NCBI GenBank assembly: GCA_963971285.1
Contig: OZ020245.1
Span: 24,938,983 to 25,002,982 of the forward strand
Direction: 5' to 3'
DNA length: 64,000 nucleotides
Origin: Astropecten irregularis
Lineage: Eukaryota; Echinodermata; Asteroidea; Paxillosida; Astropectinidae
Shown: positions 60,930-64,000 of the stretch, piece after piece
How positions within the stretch are numbered: position 1 is the first letter of the stretch
Layout of the letters: the number at the start of each line of letters is the position of its first letter
The notes under the pieces: generated by a model
What the model saw: the letters and a program-made list of their open reading frames with translations, nothing else
Databases searched by the model: none
What the model was told of the DNA's origin: nothing
Translations under genes and position numbers: made by a program

Positions 60930-61301
60930 AGGTAGTATCATACTTTGGCAGCATACCGAAACAGTAATCTGCACAGATTTACCTATAATTTAAAGGGTAT
61001 AAAGATGGTAATGGTAGAAACATACCATTAACATTTTTCTGTATTTATCTGAAATGCTGTATTTATCCAAAAAATAGTAAAACCAGTGACCACAATTATT
61101 TTGGATCTTTTCAAGATCAAAAGTAAAAGAGAAAAGACTTAAGAAATACTGTGGCCGTTTTTCACCGTTTTCTCAAAAAGTGGCCACCGTATGGGAGTTA
61201 TGGGACTGAAATTGTCACAGATGACTGTTACTTTATCTTCCTTGATATTTTTGCCCATAAAATTATATTTCTGTGACAAAAACCAAAGTATGATATTACC
61301 T
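60930..61301. mobile_element. MITE with TTAA target (AGGTAGTATCATAC subfamily)
   Basis: Ends AGGTAGTATCATACTTTGG and CCAAAGTATGATATTACCT with TTAA on both sides. 372 bp. It is the best-preserved copy of this subfamily in the window. Confidence 0.8.
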
Positions 61302-61735
61302 TTAAGCGCACGCGCAGTGTCGTGCAAAAACTTCCCTTCCCAGATGAAAGCCTACATGACGTAAATAGAAGTACGCCAAAGGTTTCCGTGCATAATAAAT
61401 TAGGACATGTTTCAAAATCAGATAATAATTTCCCTCTGAACGACACCTCTCAATTTGATTGGTCTCGTGGTTCCATGCTGCCCCTCATGTCCGAAGTGCA
61501 CAAAAATAGATAAGAAGTTGTATGTTCGAACTGAATTATCTTTTTTTTCTCTAAAATGTTCACGTGATAACTTGATGTTTGGGAGGTTCACTATGCATCG
61601 TTTGTTGATTGTGCCGTTTAGCCTACGCAAACCAGATGAACATGTTTGTTCATCTTTTGTATTGGAAATGAACCCACATGAGATCATGGGCAATATTTAA
61701 CTTAGTCAGCTGACTGACGATCATGAACTGCAGCC

Positions 61736-61817
61736 TATAAATAAGACCTACCTGCCATTTCCCATATAGGCACTGTTATTGACTGTCATTGGATTTAGTT
61801 CAGGCTAACGCGTATAC
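61736..61817 (+). promoter_or_regulatory. Promoter and 5' UTR exon of the gene that starts at the right edge
   Basis: TATAAATA at 61,736-61,743; a start site is expected around 61,768. A strong donor GTAAGT follows base 61,817, so a short untranslated exon (about 61,768-61,817) is plausible, joining the coding exon at 63,949. It is inferred from motif and spacing. Confidence 0.4.
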
Positions 61818-63488
61818 GTAAGTAGTTCAATTGTTTCTTTCTGTCTCCTGCTTCTATATACCAATACAAATATTGCAGGGTTTGATTTCATATTTTGTAA
61901 ATTTACATTTTCTTAATTTGCTGAACACGATTGTGCATAATCTGAGTCCCGCCTCTTTACTTGTTGACATTAAATAACACTGAATTTTTTTTTGCTGGTA
62001 CATAGCAGTGTATATATAGTGAAAGGATATATTGATTATTTTGAAGGGGCGTTCGGTCCTAAATCAATTTATAGTTGCAAAAATGCATGCATGGTAAAAG
62101 TCGGTGAAAGTAGGTAATCACGTTATTAATGGTTTACTTACATAAAAATATAAATCTATATAGTCATTAATTATGTGTTAAGCAATCATTTTGAAGCACT
62201 TTCATCCCTTTCCCAATTTTGATTACAGTAAACCTTTAAGAACTTCAGTGAACGAAAAGGCCCAAACTGTGTTTGTTAAACTAAATGTGGATTCCCATTT
62301 TGTTATAACTGAAATCACTCCCCAGCTGGTGTGATTTGTAAGGTTTATGCCTACCTACATGTAAGTAACCTTATAATGATAGCACTTAAAGGTAGTATCA
62401 TACTTTGGTAAAAAACCAAAACAGAAATGTTCACAGATTTACCTATAACTTACAGGGTATGAAGATGGTGGTGGTAGCCTGAAACATACCGTTAAGATGT
62501 TTCCGCCTGAAATGGTGTATATTATCCAACAATTAGTAAAACAACGACCGAACTTTTTGATCTTTTAAAAGATATACACACGCGCAACTGCCGACCCTGT
62601 ATAAGTCTACTGCTGTCATGCAAAAGTTTCACTGATGAATTCAACTGTTTGAGACACTTCAGTTATGTATTCATTCCATTGTGACCTTTTCGGCTTGACA
62701 TTATGTCGGCTTCCTCCCCCAGTTTAACAACGTTTAATACATTTGAGGCAATATTTGCACATCGGCATATTCATATCCGTCGTATTCGCTAAAAAGCATT
62801 GAAACCAAACCGTGATCCATTTTAGTAAGCAATGAAATACCCGACCAGATTTCGTTTCATTCACTGTTATTGGTTCCTTGTGCAAATTCCCTGGAAATAT
62901 CAGGTATATGAACCGTACGGTCTCAAAAACTAGCAGGCAGAACAGCCGTGACTTTGACCTCCATGTACCCTGTACAAAGGGCACTTGCTCAGTTTTATTT
63001 GGTACAAGATCAGAGGTCTGCTATGTACTGTGTGTGGACGGGTATACACATGAACATGTCGGTTACTTTTCTGTAAATTCACACATTTGTTACTTAATGA
63101 ATCCGTCTGGTACTGATTGGCATCAATTTCAAGGTAAGTTTGATGGTCTTTGCCGCTCAATTACATCATCTCAGGATGGATTCGTTGCAAGTTAGGCCTG
63201 TTTTGCGCTTTGTCACTGTAGAAAATGCGCTTTAGAGATACTTATAAAATATAAACTGAATATATAAATGAATATTATGTTAACATTGTGACGGTCCTGC
63301 CGCAAACCGCAAACAAACAGATGTGTTATAGTTATACATGTACAATGTACATTGTCTGGATGTGCTGATTCACCGTAGATAACACTTATGCCAACTGCAC
63401 TCTGTGTAAAGGCTGAAGCGGCCCCTGTCAGGATTGAAACGTCTCGTATGAACTTATGAGAAATAGCAATTTAACTTTCGGAACTTAA
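61818..63488. other. Putative intron of the right-edge gene
   Basis: AT-rich. About 62,387-62,580 is a truncated TTAA-family MITE (AGGTAGTATCATACTTTGG). ORFs near 62,724-63,195 overlap on both strands and do not look protein-like. Confidence 0.35.
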
Positions 63489-63818
63489 AGGTAATGACTT
63501 TGGTTTTCATCAATGAAATACAGATTCATGGGCAAAATTATCGAGAAAGATACAGTAACAGTCATCTGAGAAAATTTCAGTCCCACACGGTGCCCACTTT
63601 TTGAGAAAACAGTGAAAAACGGCCACAGTATTTCTTATGTCTGTTCTCTTTTATTTTTGATATTTTAAAAGATCAAAAAGATTTTCGGTCGTTGTTTTAC
63701 TAATTTCTGGATAAATACACCATTTCAGGCGGAAACATTTGAACGGTATGTTTCTACCACCACCACCCTGTAAGTTATACGTAAATCTGTGAACATTTCT
63801 CATTGTACGATACTACCT
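63489..63818. mobile_element. MITE with TTAA target (inverted orientation)
   Basis: Begins AGGTAATGACTTTGG and ends TACGATACTACCT; TTAA on both sides (63,485-63,488 and 63,819-63,822). The interior is the reverse complement of 60,930-61,301. 330 bp. Confidence 0.75.
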
Positions 63819-63973
63819 TTAAAATGAAGCTGTTTGATTCTTACCGCCAATAATTAATTGTACATACCTTAATTCTAGACATCTTCTCAGAGGGGCAGGG
63901 ATGTTGTTGTATGATCCATTAAGTGCTTCTGTTTTCATCCACGTATAGAAAGCAGTTTGAAATCCCCATCACC

Positions 63974-64000
63974 ATGGACCCTCCTGATGATCCACCTCCC
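63974..64000 (+). CDS. Start of a gene that runs off the window (first nine codons)
   Basis: An acceptor (CACGTATAG, ending 63,948) precedes an exon whose ATG at 63,974 lies in CACCATGG, a strong start context. The visible peptide is MDPPDDPPP. It is too short to identify. Confidence 0.4.

Noticed and set aside
62724-63195. Overlapping ORFs of 76-105 codons on both strands
   Set aside because: No splice or start logic, mixed composition, overlap on opposite strands; likely chance ORFs in an intron.
1-64000. CRISPR arrays, bacterial operons, phage or plasmid features
   Set aside because: Spliced animal genes throughout. The tandem repeats have no spacer structure, and no bacterial ribosome-binding-site or operon pattern is present.

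Overview
This is animal nuclear DNA: genes are split into short exons with GT-AG introns, intergenic DNA is AT-rich, and small transposons are abundant. A Lefty gene, an EGF/GAIN-type adhesion GPCR and the very frequent word TAGGCCTA point to a deuterostome, most likely an echinoderm or related ambulacrarian. The species cannot be fixed from sequence alone.

Layout: (1) 61-162 is the last exon of an unrecognised gene. (2) About 1,983-3,951 (+) is a three-exon gene for a small, disordered, S/T-P-rich protein. (3) 6,446-9,016 (+) is a complete four-exon lefty gene with a TATA box and a cluster of Smad-type sites just upstream. (4) 12-50 kb is an inverted segmental duplication. An adhesion GPCR copy on the minus strand (13.9-18.2 kb, GAIN-GPS-7TM only) faces a nearly complete copy on the plus strand (36.2-47.8 kb: EMI-like module, EGF modules, beta-sandwich-like ectodomain, GAIN, GPS, 7TM). 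Between them is a degraded palindrome (25.0-31.8 kb) and many inserted elements. (5) 51.2-55.4 kb is an array of four ~1-kb units flanked by an 18-bp direct repeat. Every unit carries bZIP-type and ETS-type palindromes and a TATA/initiator-like pair at constant spacing. (6) 55.66-59.53 kb (+) is a seven-exon maleylacetoacetate isomerase (GSTZ1) gene. (7) A TATA box and splice sites from 61.7 kb lead to the start of a further gene at 63,974.

The genes do not form a functional cluster. Lefty is a secreted Nodal antagonist, the two GPCRs are recent paralogues, and GSTZ1 is a tyrosine-catabolism enzyme. Exon boundaries were set by hand from splice sites, phase continuity and, for the GPCR, comparison of the two copies. 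Phases agree across every junction quoted unless stated. Transposon superfamily names rest on terminal repeats and target-site duplications only, since no transposase gene was recognised.
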